Below are positions 45,586-57,410 of a stretch of DNA of 64,000 nt, piece after piece. The DNA comes from Aaosphaeria pasadenensis (taxonomy: Eukaryota > Ascomycota > Dothideomycetes > Pleosporales). The position numbers and the translations under genes were made by a program. Numbering within the stretch: position 1 is the first letter of the stretch; the number at the start of each line of letters is the position of its first letter. The DNA lies in NCBI GenBank assembly GCA_022813625.1, contig JAKLMB010000008.1, positions 992,001-1,056,000 of the forward strand, read 5' to 3'. The notes beneath the pieces were generated by a model that was given only the letters and a program-made list of their open reading frames with translations, had not been told where the DNA came from and did no database searches.

Positions 45586-46280
45586 TTTGATTTATGATAT
45601 TTTGCGATTATTGTTGTCGGATAGCGAGATTAGTGTTTTGTTATACAGTTGACTACCCTGGCGATGTGGGATGCTGTTTATTTGGCAAGCAAACAATTGC
45701 GTGGTACATCTCCGAGTTCGGCTTGGTGGCGCAAGGCGCCCAGCTCACAGGAATGTAAGGCGTTGCGCATCACGAGAGTAACATCTCTGACATATCTTGG
45801 CTCAACCTAGCTAACATGGATTCCGATTTTGATGAGATTCTCAGATCAGTCTGTAATCCAGAAAACACCAAAAAAAATCACGGGACTGACGTAGTAAAGA
45901 AAGGAACTCAAAGCTTAAGATCAGACAATGCCCCCGATTCGCCTAGGGGCTGGGTACGACAACGACAGTATGGATATATAGCGACTATACTAGGCAGTAT
46001 TCGCAGGTGGAAGTGAGTAGAAAATACATTGTGGCCCTTCATCCGATTGGGTGGTACAAATCTTTTGATGTTTCGCCCTTTTTTTTTTTTTACAACTTTG
46101 CCCTCCTTTGCAGATAAAATCTGATACCGACGGCAACTACACGGTGTCAGCTACTCTGCACACAATAGACTCGAGGTAAAAAACTACATAGAATTTTTAT
46201 ACATGATACAAGAATTGAAAAAGTGTCACGAAGGGCTTTTGTAGACAAAGGAAAATAATTTGCGTCGATAGGCAGAGCGT
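45586..46280. other. Intergenic region with a poly-T tract
   Basis: Upstream DNA of the esterase and 3' flank of the aldehyde dehydrogenase gene. A run of T lies at about 46080-46092. A 66-codon frame at 45816 has no features. Confidence 0.45.
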
Positions 46281-47968
46281 TCACTTACTAACGACAGCAG
46301 TCAGGCTCTTGAGGCCAATGAGTCCAAGAAACCAGCTCGCCCATCCCAAAGATCGACCCTCCCGATCAAAGTCTGGCTTGAGGCCATTCATCTTGGAGAA
46401 TTTGTTCTGTTTCGCTAGGGTATACGGGGGGTATCGAATATCGAGCATGCCCTCAATCCAGGCGGGAGTAGTGGTGATGGACCGACGATGGGTAAATGTC
46501 TCAAATGAAGATTTGCCACGATAAGCTCCCGTACCAGAGGTTCCAACACCGCCAAATGGCATTGTGGGAATAGAGGCATGGAAGAAGCCATCGTTCATGG
46601 AAGCTCCGCCTGAGCGGGTTTGACTGAGAACTGGGTATGTGTCAGTGGTTGTACTAAATTCAGTATTGATTTGACAATGTTACCTTTAGCAACTTCTTCC
46701 TTGCTTCCAAAGGGGTAGACACCGAGTGGAGTATCGTGCACTTCATTTGCGATCTTGATAGCCTCATCCAAATCTGTTACTGGCAGGATAGGCAACAAGG
46801 GGCCGAAGCTTTCGTCCTTCAGCATGCTGTCCTCTGTGCTGTCGACAAGGACTACGGTGGGCTCAATAAAGAGTTCACTCTCGTCCATCTCGCCTCCGAT
46901 AACAATCTTGCCATTGGAGTCGTCCACCATCTTCTTCAGCCTTTGGAATTGCCTCTGGTTGACAATTCGTCCATAGTCAGGTGACTTCTTGACACCCTGG
47001 GGATAGAATTCTTTCAGGGCGGTTTTCAGCTCCCTGATAAAGTCTTGGACAATATCCTTATCAACAAGCGTGAAATTCTGGGACAGACAGACTTGGCCAG
47101 CATTGAGAGTTTTGGCCCATAGCAAGCGTCGCGCCGCAAGTCGTGGGTCTGCTTGCTTTGTAACGATTGCGGGATTGCGCCCTCCCAGCTCCAAAGTGAC
47201 TGGAGTAAGAGTTTCCGCTGCCTTCTTAGCGATAATTGTGCCTACGTTTGCTGAGCCAGTGTAGAAGATCTTATCCCACTTTTGATCGAGCAATGCAGTA
47301 GTCTCTGGAACGCCGCCTTGAATGACTGTATAGCAAGAGGGGTCAAGAGATTCAGCAAAGACTTTCTGCAAGACAGCTGCAGTGTGTGGGGCTTGTTCGG
47401 AGGGTTTGAGAACTGCAGTACAACCAGCAGCAATCGCACCGATCACAGGACCGACGGATAGCTGGACAGGGAAGTTGTATGCTCTAAAAGAAGGACTTAG
47501 CATGCTGACAGAAAAGACATCCATACAGACCGCGATAGACATACCCAATGACGAGCACGGTGCCCATAGGATCCTTCCTGATTCTTGGTCCAAAGAATTT
47601 GTTTGTCAAAGCGATATCCTCTGGCTTCTCGTCCTGTGCCCATTTTGTGACGTTCTTTGACATGAATATGCAGTCGTTCATGGTCCAAGAGATCTCCGTA
47701 AGATATGCCTCGAAGCTCGATTTGCCAATGTCCTTCTTGCATGCTTCGGCGATAAGCTCAGAGTTGTCCTTGAGACTGGTGAAACATGTCAGTTTGATGC
47801 TAGACAGTAACGATAGTGTATAACGCACCCCCAGTAAAGCTTTCTCAGCTGTTGTATCCTGAACTCCAGTGGCCGTGTCTTGTGGGAAAGGAAGCTGGCG
47901 CGAATGCCAGCCGTGATGCTGGGAATGGCCTCGATCGAGGTATGCTCGAAGGGAGGTAGCTGTGCCAT
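46281..47968 (-). CDS. Membrane-anchored aldehyde dehydrogenase (class-3 / Hfd1-like)
   Basis: Exons 47968..47829, 47775..47545, 47483..46684 and 46630..46281 join in phase to 506 residues. The protein oxidises aldehydes to acids with NAD(P). Landmarks are VIGAYNFPVQLSVGP, FYTGSANVG (coenzyme loop), the general-base Glu in TLELGGRNPA, the nucleophile Cys in NAGQVCLSQN, and the C-terminal MPFGGVGTSGTGAYRG. It ends in a hydrophobic stretch (WASWFLGLIGLKSLTAVV), as in fatty-aldehyde dehydrogenases that sit on ER or mitochondrial membranes. It is the leftmost dehydrogenase gene of the cluster region, but its promoter lacks the cluster octamer, so membership is uncertain. Confidence 0.9.
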
Positions 47969-48617
47969 GATGCTTGATGTAGCAGGAGGAACGCGTTGGG
48001 ATGGTGGATGATGGTACGGAGTATTGTTGATGTAAACCGAATGATCCGTGTCAATCGGCGTGTCGAGCGGAATCAGGGAGTTGGTGAGGCTGTGATTGAT
48101 ATGGTGAAAAGTGCCCCCTTTTGAGTTCTAGAGCTGTGCGACTGATGCGACGTTCACAGGCTTGTCAATCATGCCTCGGTCCCGCTCGGTGAATCGCGGC
48201 CCCCGCAATTGTAACCTCTCCAGGACTAGCCTTCCAGTGCGACGGTCGAACAACGTTCCGTCGGCTAAATAAATCGAGTTCCATTATTCGTCACCACCGT
48301 TGTTGGCTTGAACGTCCATCACGAACTGTCAGCCCTACGAGTACGAGGCTGTTGGTTACGAGGTACTGTCGCGAGTTGAGATTCACTAAGTACGAAACTT
48401 GATGATGGTGACTACAATACGCTAACATTTTACACAATGCAACGAGCGAATGTAGCGAATCGATTGTCTTCGATAACCTATTTCTTTGGAATTATTTCTG
48501 GGCGTAGGTCAAATGAGCTGCATATCTTCACAAGTCACGGGTAGGGTCACTAGTGATGTGTTCTGTAAATGTCGTTTCTGATCATCTTTACCGACGCTGA
48601 ACGCGATACTGAGACAT
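47969..48617. other. Intergenic region without cluster motif
   Basis: Promoter of the aldehyde dehydrogenase gene and 3' flank of the next gene. No TTGGGGAA-type site was found, in contrast to the other cluster promoters. Confidence 0.5.
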
Positions 48618-49720
48618 CTATCTCCTTTCACTTTCATGCAGCCATTTATACACCACTCTGGCATCCTTACCCTGGTACCTCTCATCGTTCTTTGCTTCAT
48701 CGAATGCCTCTAGGGTGGGCTTGTCCAGTATAGTCCTTGCGCCTACCATTTCGGCTAGGTCACTTCCCATCTGGAGAACCTTTCGACATAATTCAATTCT
48801 GAAACCACCTTCGTACCCTCTTGAACTGGGCACATTGGGTTGGATACCCGGAACAGGATTGCTCTTACTTGTGACCCAGCATTGCCCTCCACTTACATTG
48901 ATAACATCAGTTAACAATGACAGATCCAGGTTCATCTTCGCACCAATATTCAAAGCCTCGGACGCCGCTAAAGACGTAATCGCAGAAAGATAGTTGTTGA
49001 TGACTTTGAACGCCGTACCAGCACCCACGTCTCCGCACAGGAAGACGCTGTCTGCTTTTCCCATATGTGCCAAAGTACTTTTCACGGTGGGGAAGACATC
49101 CTTGTCATTTGTACCGACCATGAACGTCAATGTCCCATCTTGCGCACCCATTGGGCCACCTGACACAGGAGCGTCCACGAAGGCTAACTTGGAGGAAGCG
49201 CTCGATACCGAAGTAGCTTTAGCAACCTCCAAGATTGTCGAAGTTTCAATGGTTCCACATTCCATTATTATCTTCTTCTCAAGTGTAGAGGATTCTTTGT
49301 ATAATGCTTCCGCGCCTGCAAGGACTCCGTCTGAACCATTGAGATACACCTGCTTCACCGCGTCAGACCCTGGAAGCATTGTAATCACAATGTTCTATTG
49401 AGTATTTGTAAGCCTCATCCACCCGTATGTGTTGCGCGGAGATGTCAAAGCTTACGGAGTTCTGCACCGCTTCGTATCCACTCTTGACCACTCGCACTGG
49501 CCCATGGCCTTCTGAGTCTTTCTGGAACTTCGAGATAGCTTCTGGGACCACATCACAGACAAGTAATGTGTATGAAGAATCGAGACCTTTCCGAAGGTTC
49601 AATGCCATGGGATATCCCATCACACCTAGGCCTAGGCATCGTCAATATATCGAGCGTCCGAAGAATGTTAGACTCGGTATGCGCACCTATGAAGGCCAAT
49701 GTTTTATCTGCTGAAGCCAT
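48618..49720 (-). CDS. 3-Hydroxyisobutyrate-dehydrogenase-like enzyme, copy 1
   Basis: Exons 49720..49687, 49631..49456 and 49394..48618 join in phase to 328 residues. Two TAG acceptors compete for exon 2. The upstream one was chosen because it restores the full Rossmann motif FIGLGVMGYPM. Beta-hydroxyacid dehydrogenases oxidise a 3-hydroxyacid to its semialdehyde, or reduce it, with NAD(P). Substrate-binding DAPVSGGPMG and the catalytic Lys in GTAFKVINNYL are present. It is divergent from the MFS gene across a shared promoter with several octamer sites. A second homologue lies at 57411. The natural substrate is unknown. Confidence 0.88.
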
Positions 49721-50417
49721 TTCAGGTCTCTGTAAAATCTATTGCAGTTATGTCCAGCGGTCAATCTGGCCCATTCGACCTCGCTTTCTTCAATCACTTC
49801 GTTTCGCACTCTCTGATTTGAATGATTGTTGTTCGCCCTTCTGAATCGGAAGCGTATGTACCGGAATCTGCCTGATGTTACCCGGAGATTTGGGGAAAGA
49901 ATTTCAAATAACAACTCATCGAACGATCTTGATGATTTGGACCAAGATTTACTTGCTTGTTCGTGGTCATGTACAACGCCAACCCCCTCACTCAGCGTTC
50001 CTGCACCCCACATTCTCCAAATGCGGGGAAATCGATCATAGCAGACTCCGCTCTTCCACCCCAACCAATTTCCCAGCCTGAATCATGCTCATCATTTCCC
50101 CAGGAATATTTGCCACCCAATGCATTGTCATTGCCCTTGTTCTGACCTTTAGGATACCCAATGAATGCATAGCCTGCCAACGCATGCGCACGGTACGGAA
50201 ATACGGTTTCCATGTCTAACCAAGCTCGACGCTTGGGTATCATGACGGCGATACTATTGTAGTTTGGAGTCGATTGACTCGGCATCCTAATTCTTACACG
50301 AGCAGACCGCAACGTTACAGTAAATGCTATAAACATCGACAATATCTCGCACTGATCGCCGCCTCAAGCGTCGCCCTGTGATCCTTCAGCGCACTTTCCA
50401 TCTTACAATACCAAATC
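49721..50417. promoter_or_regulatory. Divergent promoter with TTGGGGAA-type sites
   Basis: Shared upstream region of dehydrogenase copy 1 and the MFS transporter. TTGGGGAA lies at 49890-49897. Close variants are GCGGGGAAA (50023), CACCCCAACC (50057), TTTCCCCAGG (about 50096) and TTCTCCAA (50013), the last matching the TTGGAG form bound by yeast Adr1. Confidence 0.6.
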
Positions 50418-52068
50418 ATGGGTGACCACACCTCTATCAAGGACGCGTCCATTTCGGAAGAGAAGCAAGAACAGATCACCAACGAGTATCTCCAACAAGA
50501 TGAGCCTCCAGCAACCATTGCATCTAAACAAGCCGAAGACAAACTCCGTCGCAAGCTTGATAGGTTCATTGCGCCAGTGATGATGCTCCTAATGTTGATA
50601 TCTTATCTCGATAGAGGAAATATTGGCTTCGCGGCTACTCAAGGGATGACGCAGGATATCAAACTTAAGGGTACTGAGCTCAATGTGAGTGTATTTTAAA
50701 GTTAATCATGAACCACATCGATACTGATTCCACTGGCAGACAGCGGTGTCTGTGTTTTACATCTTTTACATCTTGGCAGAGTTTCCTACCTCAATCCTCG
50801 TCAAACGCCTCCAGTTCAACCGTGTTATTCCAGTCATCACATTCTCGTGGGGTTTAGTGTGCCTATGCACTGGGTTCGTGCAAAACTTCGCGGGTTTAAT
50901 TGTTTGTCGTATTCTACTTGGCTTCTTCGAGGGCTGCTTGTTTCCTGCTATGACACTTTTCATGTGTAATTGGTACACGAGAGAAGAGCTTGGAATTCGT
51001 GTGGCTTATCTGTTCGTTGCTAGTGCCCTGTCGGGAGCATTCGGAGGTCTTATTGCTTGGGGCATTCTCCATATGGATGGCGCGGCTGGCTACCCAGGCT
51101 GGCGATGGTCTGTTCTTCCTCCATACTACCATATATTGAAGGTCTCCTAATGGATCGATAGGCTCTACATCATCGAAGGCATCATCACTCTAGTATGGGC
51201 CGTTATCTGCATCTGGGTCGTGCCCAAGAACTACGAAACAGCCTATTTCCTCAACAGCGATGAAAAAGCCATCATGCGCCAACGAGCCGAGCGCGCTGAA
51301 GCCTACTCTGGAGGTAGCGGCCACTATGGCAAAGCAGAGATCAAAGAAGCTGCCAAAGATATCAAAAGCTGGTTTCATGGCGTTATTCAGATCTTCGTGG
51401 TGACAATCCTATATGGTTTCGGAACTTTTCTTCCAATTATAATTCGTTACGGCTTCAATTATTCAACAGAACAGGTATGTACCTCATCTCATCAGGAATC
51501 AAGAATCATCAATCATCAATTTACACGCCAACAGGCACAATACCTTGTCATCCCCGTCAACCTCTGGGGCGCAATCGTCTATGCCATCGGTGCCTACCTC
51601 TCCGACCGCTATCAAAAGCGCTTCTTGCCCCTAATCCTCATGGCACCCTTCGGAATCGTAGGCTACGCCATCCTCTTATCCCCAGTCTCCACCGGCATCC
51701 GATACTTCGCCACCTACCTCATCGCAACCTCATGTTTCCTCTGCACGGGCGGCAACATCACCTGGCTCTCTGTAAACTGCGCCCCAGACGGAAAACGCGC
51801 AGCAAGTCTAGGAATCCTCCTCACCCTCACGAACATTGGCGGTGTCGTCAGTGGTCAGATTTATCAATCGAATGCCGCGCCTGGGTATAAGCTTGGTCAT
51901 GGATGGTCGTTGGGATGTCTTGTTTTTGCTTGGTGCGCTTGGTGGGTTATCTTTGCTATCTACAAGCGACGTGAAAAGAGGAAGGATGCAAAGCTTGCAG
52001 CGGTATATACAAGGGTGGAAGGGAGTATGTATACGGATCGTGAGCCAGATTTTAGATACCAGATCTAG
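50418..52068 (+). CDS. MFS transporter, Dal5/Tna1-type anion symporter
   Basis: Exons 50418..50684, 50740..51107, 51162..51474 and 51535..52068 join in phase to 493 residues with twelve predicted membrane segments. The N-terminal RRKLDRFIAPVMMLLMLISYLDRGNIGFA is the hallmark start of the allantoate/nicotinate permease family of anion:cation symporters (ACS). LGFFEGCLFPAMTLFMCNWYTREELGIRVAYLF is its central block, and the intron-2 join gives the typical GWRWLYIIEGI. The donor of intron 2 is GTCTGT, less common but in phase. ACS members import organic anions such as allantoate, nicotinate or phthalate-like acids with protons, so it is the likely uptake step of the cluster. Confidence 0.9.
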
Positions 52069-52612
52069 GGCAGTCACGTTTTCTCAGATTGGGAACAGGC
52101 ACAGCGATTAGAGGATCCATTGAGTCTCCACCTTTTGGTGGGAGGGGCAGACAGCCAGCACACCTAAGTGCGATCGTAGACTTTCAACGCAACAATCCTA
52201 TTTCGCAGCGTGACCCATATATTCAACCAGTAGACATTTTGTCCGATTTACACGCACCCACGCTAACAAACCAGAGTACGCTCCCAGAACATGGGAACAT
52301 CTTTCTCGGCTCTAAATTCCGGTCGATAGAAGCCATCGAATCGGTTTCAGTGCCGAAGTCGCAGGGACAAATTTGCGCGGTGTGCCTGAATTTGGGGTAA
52401 TCAAGCTTCGTTATTCTACCACTACTGGTATGTTGGGGAAGTAGAGGGAACGGAAAAGGCCGGAAATGTGTCTCCAATCAAGCAATGCCATGACTCGTTC
52501 CAGGTACGCTGGGTCCTGATGGTGCCTGAAGGGGTTGTACTAATCTTACTAGGACGTAAGTTTTCTTTAGATAAACAGAGAAGACATGAGCATGAAACCT
52601 CCATTACTGGAT
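52069..52612. other. Intergenic region with one TTGGGGAA site
   Basis: Between the convergent MFS and kinase genes. An exact octamer lies at 52433-52440, not in an obvious promoter position. Nothing else was recognised. Confidence 0.45.
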
Positions 52613-54124
52613 TCAATGCTGTAAGAATGGATCTCCTAGTAACTCTTTGGCCGAAGACCGTTCCTTTGGATCCCATGTGAGTAGTCTTTTAGCGAATTTA
52701 AAAAACAATTCCTTATCGTCTTCTGGAATCTGTTCAACAGATGTTGCGAAATCAAGTGAGGGTATGTCGCCCTTGTACTGTAGCTGATCTAATGTATTGT
52801 TAGTCGAAATAATTGAAGGCCCGTCGCCAGTCAATTCCCATACCTTTCAGATCGTAAAACAGGGACGTCCGCTTGCCTCGTTGGAGTAGAGTTGACGGCG
52901 GTGGTCTCAGAAGCGCCGTTATACAGGCAAGATGAAGTTTATCATCATAATTTGCTTCTATGTCAAGCTCTTGAAAAAAGGATTGATTTCCAAACAGATC
53001 CCAGAGCTATAGAGCTGTTAACGATATATCTCGCGTTCGATCATACTCAGATAACATACCATAACTCCTAAGCTCCAAATGTCAGCGCTATATGTCCAAC
53101 CAGCATCTAAAATTACTTCAGGAGCACGCAATGGCTCTGCTTGGATTGCTCCGTAGTGCGGGCCGTCCCCTTGGACAGAGAAGCCGTAGTCCGTAATAGC
53201 AATTCGACCAAGGGCCTTTGGGATGTTTAAGATCGGTCCAAATTGGTTTCGAGAGAGGTAAATAGTTCTATCGTCGCGAATCGCTTGTGGCAGCGGATTT
53301 TTGTACTCGTCATATGCGCTCTTTTCTAGGATTGCGGGCTCTTCCAAGCTGGCCATGATGTTATCGGCTTTGATATCTGATAGAGTAAACCTGGTAATCG
53401 ACTAGAAGAGGCTGGACATACCGGCATGAATGATTCTGCATTCATTATGCAGAAAATCCAAGCCTTGTAGGATCTCTTGCAACAAAATCTTCAAAATATG
53501 CACCGGAATCGTACCATTCCGAAATCGTGTTTTCACGAGCCAAAGTGGCTCTCGAACTGGCTCATAGACCAATGCAAGATGGCTGTTTTCTGTGATATTT
53601 GGCCTTTAAAGCTGAAATGAATCCAGCAGGCCACGCAAAAATTGCTTTCCTTCGTGATTTGACGGTGTCTGATTTATGATGCGAGAAATGGCTAGCTCAT
53701 TTTCAGCACTTCGCTTCTTAGGGTGCGATGAATGGATTTTCAAGGCAACCGCTTTTGGCGTAAAACGTAACTGGAATAGGGATCGTGCTAACCAGACGGT
53801 CGAGCTGGTACCGCAGCCAAGTTTGGTCGCTAACTGATACCTTTGATTGACAACTTCCCCCAAACTAGCTGGATAGAAATACCGGGGATCGTAATAAGGC
53901 GTTGTCTCTTCCTCAAGTGGGCCTATCTTGTCGAGTTTTGGGGCTATAGCAGCTGAGGACGGCCAAGGTCGATGCCTGAATGTGCTGGCCAAAGTCATCA
54001 AAAAAGATCTAGATTGGTGCATATCAGCTATCACTGCCTGAGTGGCATCAAGGAGCTCACGTCTAGCAATCCATGACGTCAATGGAGGTCTTAAGTGTGG
54101 CAGTCTTTGGTTAGGAACGCGCAT
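52613..54124 (-). pseudogene. SRPK-type protein kinase with an in-frame stop
   Basis: Exons 54124..53422, 53376..53060, 53006..52844 and 52788..52613 join in phase to a fungal SR-protein-kinase-like product. The Gly loop is LGCGTSSTVWLA, the Lys is in VALKIH, the catalytic loop is HADIKADN, ITDYGFSV stands for the DFG motif, and RAPEVILDAGWTYSADIWSLG follows. The frame is cut by TAA at 53608..53606, between LLDSFQL and RPNITENSHLALVYEP, where homologues run straight through. No intron can remove it. All later exons keep their frame and splice sites, so the break looks recent. It sits inside the catabolic cluster with no evident link to it. Confidence 0.75.
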
Positions 54125-54634
54125 TTGAAGGAAGCCAATCACCAAATCTCCCGTTTCTCAGGCACCGCACGGGGCCCCCTACCATTCTGGATGTCTTTCA
54201 TATGCGACTATGTGTCCACGCATCAGTAGGGTGAGTAGATTTAGCTACACAAGCAAAAATTGGCACAGGTAGCGAAGAGGCACATATAACAGATGTAACG
54301 GCGACTTATTTTGACGACTGATAGATGTATGCGCCAATCCCTCGAAATTGGACAGCGGGGAGCGAACACCATGTTTCTGGGCGGCAAAGAATGGCTTCAC
54401 GGAAATCGTTCGTATTCTAAAGGAAGCAGAAGCCCCTCGGAGTAGGTTATGAACTAGCTACTGTTTCCATCGCTAATGGTCGGATTGGGGTGAGGGTTTT
54501 AGGTTTTAGGTTGTAGTGACCTTGATAAGCTTCACACGAAGTCTAGGACTAAAAGATGGGTTAGTATTCTTCATAGTTCATTAATATTAATAGTGCGCAC
54601 CCTTCCTCAAACCAACGATACATTATGTTTTGCC
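54125..54634. other. Intergenic, nothing recognised
   Basis: Upstream DNA of the kinase relic and 3' flank of the first lactonase-like gene. Confidence 0.4.
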
Positions 54635-55612
54635 TCAAAGATGTCCAGGGTAGAATCGATCAGAGTTCCTCTCCCTCCACTCCTTATCATGCGCAACCAC
54701 AACCTCGACTTCGACCTCACCATCACCTTCTTCCCTCACCTTCCCAGCCTTGAGTAACTTTGCAATCCTTTTCACCGTCGTTTCAGCGACACCAGTATCA
54801 GCATGTACGCTTCTCACTCCACCCTTTCCATCATCGTACAACGCAATTCCCTTTTCCCCAGTCAAGATCCTCGGGTCGTGACAACAGTCGCCACCAAGGT
54901 ACACCCACTTCTTCGGTCCCGTGCGCGCCAAAACATTCACATGGCCGAACAGGTGACCTGGCGCATCAACTATGTACACCGAACCATCGCCATAGAAATC
55001 TACAACCGCAGGAAACTCGCCTAGAGGTTTCCACTCGTGCTTGGTCTGCGAGACAAATCCCTTCGCTGCATCTTCTTGTCTGACGGGCGGCAATTCGCGG
55101 GTGCGGTCTATTGGCAGTTCGTCCGGGTTGAAGATTTCCGCTGGATACAAAGGACCGCCGCCGTTTTGTAGCAGATGAATGGTACCGCTCCCTACGACGA
55201 ACTCGGCGTTTGGAAAGTCGGAAGGTGTGCCTACGTGATCCCAATGAACGTGAGATAACATCACCGTGTCGATATCTTCGGGCCCGGAACCCCCTTTTCG
55301 CAGACAGTCTGCTACATCTGGAGATACGATGGTCGGCTGACGCTGCGCAATGTGGTGTTGTTGGGCGTCACGGTAGCCCTTGAAATCTCGCTTTAGACCG
55401 AGGTCGAAGACGAGTTTGGAAGTCTTGGAGGCGTATTGGTGTTGTATGAGGAAAGAGAGACTTGGTACTGTGGCTCTTTTCTCTGGATCTGCATCGGTGA
55501 CGAAGAGATGCTCGGGGAGCGTGAGATGGCCGCCCTCTAGTGCTGAGATTGTCACGTAGGTCTGGGAAGGGGACGGGGCGGGAAATGTGATGAAATCTAC
55601 ATCTGGAGCCAT
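54635..55612 (-). CDS. Metallo-beta-lactamase-fold lactonase-like hydrolase, copy 1
   Basis: Single-exon gene; the ATG at 55612 (MAPDVDFITFP) is used because it fits the paralogue better than the upstream extension, giving 325 residues. The metal motif HVHWDH (HxHxDH) is complete. Further ligands lie in DAPGHLFGH, the bridging Asp in GGDCCHD, and a late His in VVAHDKEW. The fold is that of the N-acyl-homoserine-lactonase-like branch, whose members open lactone or amide rings with two metal ions. It is cytosolic, with no signal peptide. The gene is intronless, whereas copy 2 has one intron. Its promoter holds at least two GGGGAA sites. Confidence 0.88.
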   Translation of the reverse strand: MAPDVDFITFPAPSPSQTYVTISALEGGHLTLPEHLFVTDADPEKRATVPSLSFLIQHQYASKTSKLVFDLGLKRDFKGYRDAQQHHIAQRQPTIVSPDVADCLRKGGSGPEDIDTVMLSHVHWDHVGTPSDFPNAEFVVGSGTIHLLQNGGGPLYPAEIFNPDELPIDRTRELPPVRQEDAAKGFVSQTKHEWKPLGEFPAVVDFYGDGSVYIVDAPGHLFGHVNVLARTGPKKWVYLGGDCCHDPRILTGEKGIALYDDGKGGVRSVHADTGVAETTVKRIAKLLKAGKVREEGDGEVEVEVVVAHDKEWRERNSDRFYPGHL

Positions 55613-55961
55613 GATAATATCTTTGCTTGATTTTTTCTGTGATCTGATTAATCTCACCTCGTATGCATACAGTAATGGAAGATATCATCAATTCATTCGT
55701 TGACTTTCTGGACATGGGACGTTGGGGTAGCTGTACTGATTGGACACGGACCGCCCCACATTCCCCGACTCATTGCTGTAGCGTGTGGGGAAGATGGGGA
55801 CAGGTGCAGATCGACTTTTAAAGCAGCAGTAACACAACTCGTGTAAGTGGATGACGAAAAAGGACATACATGAATTGAGCTACGAGGTATTGCTGAACTA
55901 GAGACATTGCAAAGGAACTCCGAATTCATTTCCAAAGAAAGGAAAGATAGGGAAAAGAAGT
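55613..55961. promoter_or_regulatory. Promoter of lactonase copy 1
   Basis: Octamer variants lie at 55760-55768 (ATTCCCCGA), 55784-55793 (TGTGGGGAAG) and 55793-55801 (GATGGGGAC). The 3' end of copy 2 adjoins. Confidence 0.5.
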
Positions 55962-57008
55962 CTAAAGCTTGCTCGCACCAAAGAAACGACCATTGTTCAC
56001 AGGGTTATTCTCCCACTCGACGTCATGTGCAAAAATAATCTCCACACCATCACGTTCGAGCTCTCGAATGCGCGAAATTGTCTCTTGCGCAGCCTGCTTA
56101 TCTGCGTGGATACAGCAGACCTGCCCATGCACATCATTCCATTCTCCTATCTCCTTCTCTCCAGTCAGTAGACGCCGATCGTGGCATGCATCGCCCGCGA
56201 GGTACACCTGGTGAGAATCTGATAGCCTAGCTAGAATGTTGATGTGTCCGGGTAGATGTCCTGGAGCATTGACAATGTATAGCGACCCGTCGTTAAAGAG
56301 ATCTAGCGTCTCGGGACATCGCCCGTATGGTTGCCACGGTCGGTGAAAGTTCAATACGCCCGGTTCTTCCTCCGAGAACTTCGCGTTCGGCCGTGTGCCA
56401 GATGGATCCGAAAGCTCAATGAATCGGTCGGGAGGCAATAGATCAGACTCGAAAAAAGAATGACCGCCACGCAGTGTTTTGGATGTCCCGTTTAGAAGTG
56501 ATGTTGCTCCACTGCCGACAACAAATGTTGACGTAGGAAAGTCACGCGGTTCGCCGACATGATCCCAATGCACCTGGAATATGAGACACGAAGTTAGGGA
56601 AAAGGTCTACCAATATCTGGGTGAAGAGCTTACATGAGAGTAGATGACATAGTCAATATCTTCCGGGCGTAGTCCACCCTTGGCTAAACTCTTGACTACA
56701 TCAGGGTCGGTTGTCATGGGCTGTCTGGTGACCACATGTTTCTGAATAGGCTCTGCATATCTTTCAATGTTTTTCCTCAGTCCGAGATCAAACACAATTC
56801 TAGTTGTCTTTCCGCTATGTATGTTGTGGTGTTGAATGAGGAAGGAAAGCGAGGGTACGGTCTTGCGCGCGTCTCGAGATATTGGATGAACGAATTGATA
56901 TTCGGGCAGGGAAAAATGACCAGCATCTAACGCATACACCGATACAGTCACTCTTTCGGGAGGTGGCGAAGGAGGTGCATTCTGTCTCAGTAACACCGTC
57001 GAAGTCAT
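55962..57008 (-). CDS. Metallo-beta-lactamase-fold lactonase-like hydrolase, copy 2
   Basis: Exons 57008..56634 and 56573..55962 join in phase to 328 residues; the GTAAGC...CAG intron cuts the metal motif SH|VHWDH in two. The product aligns with copy 1 along its whole length: both share VPSLSFLIQH, a GLKR/GLRK block, KGG..PEDID, HWDHVG.P.DFP, DAPGHL/NAPGHL and CHDxRxLTGEK. All metal ligands are present (HVHWDH, APGHLPGH, GDACHD, FAHDVEW). It is tandem to copy 1 in the same direction, so the pair arose by duplication or was assembled from related genes. The two may act on different rings of one substrate or on successive lactones. Confidence 0.88.
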
Positions 57009-57410
57009 CTCAATGGTACTGTATCAAATGGATGCGGCTACAAACGCTTGATGAAATATAAGCCACGGCATAGTCACGAAGACAACACCGTTGTGTTATT
57101 ATTTCACTTTGAGGAGCTTGGCTTGCAATAAGACGATTTAGCGGGCACCACAATGGCTCTGCGGCTAGTGTTGGGGAAAAATGGTCTAGAGATGGTGGAA
57201 GTTGTTTCTCCAACTGAGGAGGTGGGGAAGATGAGATTGGGGCGAACCCTAAACTCGCGCTTCCTTCTTGATTATTGATCCATGAATCGTAAAAAGGCCT
57301 AAAAGGGAGTCACTACAGCTTTTACTGTCGACGAGTTGATCAAAACAGCAGATAAGAACAAAGCAAACGATCTCAAGAGTTTCCGCTGTGGAAAATTATC
57401 GGAGACTGTC
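57009..57410. promoter_or_regulatory. Divergent promoter with TTGGGGAA-type sites
   Basis: Between lactonase copy 2 and dehydrogenase copy 2. Exact TTGGGGAA at 57171-57178; variants GGTGGGGAAG (57221), GATTGGGGCG (57235) and TTCTCCAAC (57206, a TTGGAG form on the other strand). Confidence 0.65.

Noticed and set aside
49626..49631. Downstream TAG acceptor for exon 2 of dehydrogenase copy 1
   Set aside because: It keeps phase but deletes two residues of the glycine-rich coenzyme motif; the upstream TAG restores the motif.
54635..57008. Calling the two MBL proteins quorum-quenching AHL lactonases
   Set aside because: The metal motif supports an MBL hydrolase of that branch, but related enzymes open many different lactones, so no substrate is claimed.
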